Positions 62,478 to 64,000 of a stretch of DNA of 64,000 nucleotides are shown piece after piece. Position 1 is the stretch's first letter; the number at the start of each line of letters is the position of its first letter. Below the pieces are notes generated by a model. That model was not told the origin of the DNA. It searched no databases and saw nothing but the letters and a program-made list of their open reading frames with translations. The stretch is from Lachnospiraceae bacterium (lineage in GTDB: Bacteria > Bacillota > Clostridia > Lachnospirales > Lachnospiraceae), in assembly GCA_015057525.1 (NCBI GenBank), contig SVEE01000010.1, positions 1 through 64,000 of the forward strand. The letters run 5' to 3'. The translations under genes were made by a program, and so were the position numbers.

Positions 62478-63998
62478 TTACTGATTAATAAACCACTTTG
62501 CAAATGATATGCTTCCTCCTTTTCCGTATGCGATTTCCTCAATAACGTCATCAGTATATGATTCTGGCCATATAGTAAGAAATTCATTGCCTATATCCAC
62601 GTTATCATATAACCCATTTGTGTCAGAAACAGGAGTCTCAGCAGCATAACTTTTTATCAATTCTTTTCCCTCATCAGTGGTACACACGCGACAAAATACA
62701 TCTATTAAAAGCTGATAATTTCCAGGCTGACCATAAGACATATACATATCAATCGCCATAGGATGATTCCACTCAACGTAGTATTGTAAATACAACTCTA
62801 CGTCTACGCCATCTTTATTATATCTCAGAAGATATCTTGCTTCGCTCTTATCCTCATACAAATACTCATGTTCTGCCGGGTCATATGTAAACCCAAACTC
62901 ATTAATAAGCATATCTCTCATCTCGTCAGCCTTCATCCACTCTTCGTTATGTTGGCCACCTATATCACTTTCCTGTGAGGTTGTTTGAGACCCCTCAGGT
63001 TTTTCAGATTGTCCTGCCTCATTTCCTGAAACTTCTCCATCTACTATTTCTTCTTGTTCTTCCTGAATGTTCTCTGTACTCTTTCCATCTTCATCCTTAT
63101 TGTTATTATGTATAACTAATGCGGCTATACCTCCGCCTACTAATGCAACCGCTGCAACACCAACTGCTATCTTCACCTTAAGTGCAGCAAGACCTGTTTT
63201 AGTTACTGTACCTACACCAGAAACTACTCCTGAACCTGTAATACTTGCCTGTGTCATTGCAACATTTCCTGTTGTACTTGTAACATTTGCTACAGCAGTT
63301 GACACACCCACTGTTGCATTCTGAATTAATGTAGAAATAATCTGGGGCACTAGATTTGGCACATCAAGCCCACCAGCCTCTGCTGCAAGTAAGCTCGCAA
63401 GGAACGGCACTGTAGCAAACGAGTAGAGCTTGTCATCTGTAGCATTTTCATACGCTAGAACACCTTCCTTTATTTTGCCTCTGGCAACACTCAATCTGTA
63501 TTTTACTGTTCCTGGTGGACATTCCATAATGTCTGCAATTTCATCTATGGTAAGTCCATTAAAATAATAGAGTATAACTGTCTGATACTGGATATCTGAA
63601 AGTTGTTCTCTCATTATATTCATAACAATTTTTCTCTTTTCTTTTTTATTTATGTACTCCTCTGGAAGAAAGTTTTCATTGTCTTCCAACTTTAAACTAC
63701 TTAAATCCTCATCCTCCATAGGAATAGCAGTATCCTTCATCAAAAATCTTTTACATTTATTTACTGCAATTTGATTTATCCATGCTTGAAATTTTTCTTT
63801 TTCCTTTAATTGTGGCAAATGATTATAAGCAGTGATATAAACATCCTGCATCACATCCTTTGCATCTTCCTCATTATTTAAAAAACTTATACATATGAAA
63901 TATACGGTTTTACTTGTTTCCTCATATAGTCTTGTAAATGCCTCCTGATTCCCCTGCTCCACAAGCAATATCAGTTCTTTCATTTCTAAATTATTCAT
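62478..63998 (-). CDS. Membrane-tethered ECF sigma factor with extracellular C-terminal domain
   Basis: The protein has 506 residues as seen; the first codon is two bases from the window end, so the true start may lie beyond it. Residues about 10-80 match sigma region 2 (FTRLYEETSKTVYFICISFL, EEDAKDVMQDVYI) and about 115-170 region 4 (YFNGLTIDEIADIMECPPGT). A Thr/Ser/Val-rich linker of about 90 residues follows, then one membrane helix (about 274-296), an acidic linker, and a 150-residue extracellular domain of unknown type. In Lachnospiraceae such fusions keep sigma on the membrane until cleavage or signal release. The target promoters are unknown. Confidence 0.85.
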   Translation of the reverse strand: MNNLEMKELILLVEQGNQEAFTRLYEETSKTVYFICISFLNNEEDAKDVMQDVYITAYNHLPQLKEKEKFQAWINQIAVNKCKRFLMKDTAIPMEDEDLSSLKLEDNENFLPEEYINKKEKRKIVMNIMREQLSDIQYQTVILYYFNGLTIDEIADIMECPPGTVKYRLSVARGKIKEGVLAYENATDDKLYSFATVPFLASLLAAEAGGLDVPNLVPQIISTLIQNATVGVSTAVANVTSTTGNVAMTQASITGSGVVSGVGTVTKTGLAALKVKIAVGVAAVALVGGGIAALVIHNNNKDEDGKSTENIQEEQEEIVDGEVSGNEAGQSEKPEGSQTTSQESDIGGQHNEEWMKADEMRDMLINEFGFTYDPAEHEYLYEDKSEARYLLRYNKDGVDVELYLQYYVEWNHPMAIDMYMSYGQPGNYQLLIDVFCRVCTTDEGKELIKSYAAETPVSDTNGLYDNVDIGNEFLTIWPESYTDDVIEEIAYGKGGSISFAKWFINQ

Positions 63999-64000
63999 AC

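Overview
The window is AT-rich bacterial chromosome with strong Shine-Dalgarno sites, sigma-A type promoters and intrinsic terminators. Gene content (type A RNase P RNA, ClpC next to a small conserved protein and RadA, the dgt-dnaG-rpoD-trmK-nif3 block, an abundance of GGDEF, HD-GYP and hybrid-kinase proteins, and a membrane-tethered ECF sigma factor) fits a Clostridia member, most likely Lachnospiraceae. That placement is inference from gene content. No phage, CRISPR array, complete IS or tRNA gene was seen.

Layout. 1-2.4 kb: a strong minus-strand promoter with rRNA-leader features fires out of the left edge; divergent to it lie a multi-pass membrane protein and a family 2 glycosyltransferase. 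2.4-12.7 kb: nine tightly spaced minus-strand genes ending at one terminator: repeat-rich secreted protein, FecR protein, cNMP-binding SpoIIE phosphatase, CHASE2 adenylate cyclase, TIM-barrel isomerase-like protein, RsbW-like kinase, STAS antagonist, diguanylate cyclase, PilT ATPase. They look like one signalling operon joining cAMP, partner switching and c-di-GMP to a surface protein and a pilus-type motor. 13-19.7 kb: a divergent LytTR regulator, then two membrane-anchored BMP-type binding proteins, a hybrid histidine kinase and an HD-GYP/receiver protein. 19.8-27.6 kb: radA, a small conserved protein, clpC and its GntR regulator, followed by purD-purN-purM. 27.8-33.1 kb: a diguanylate cyclase with a LacI-type ligand domain, metF, a thioesterase, a coiled-coil protein with 42-bp repeats and a nitroreductase.

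33.2-43 kb: rnpB (RNase P RNA), an unknown protein, a TGS/uridine-kinase-like protein, nif3, trmK, rpoD, dnaG, dgt and a PPIase lipoprotein. 43-46.8 kb: a sugar ABC importer without its own ATPase. 46.9-52.3 kb: an alpha/beta-hydrolase-fold protein without the usual nucleophile, a membrane protein, trpS, an ABC-F protein with a damaged second Walker A, and a small Cys-rich protein. 52.3-56.4 kb: a phospholipase-C-like protein and a thiamine/HMP uptake operon under a TPP riboswitch, with a 253-bp inverted-repeat element inserted in its leader. 56.4-61.2 kb: a secreted YG-repeat-like protein, an SGNH hydrolase, and an operon of a DUF4342-like membrane protein plus an OmpR-type two-component system. 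61.1-64 kb: decayed sequence (hairpin array, truncated nucleotidyltransferase, leucine-rich-repeat pseudogene) and an ECF sigma factor fused to a transmembrane and extracellular domain.

The best candidates for something undescribed are the 10-kb signalling operon, the BMP/hybrid-kinase sensor cluster, the 253-bp structured element in the thiamine leader, the GntR operator at clpC, and the tethered sigma factor. Domain calls come from reading motifs by eye; no database search was run.
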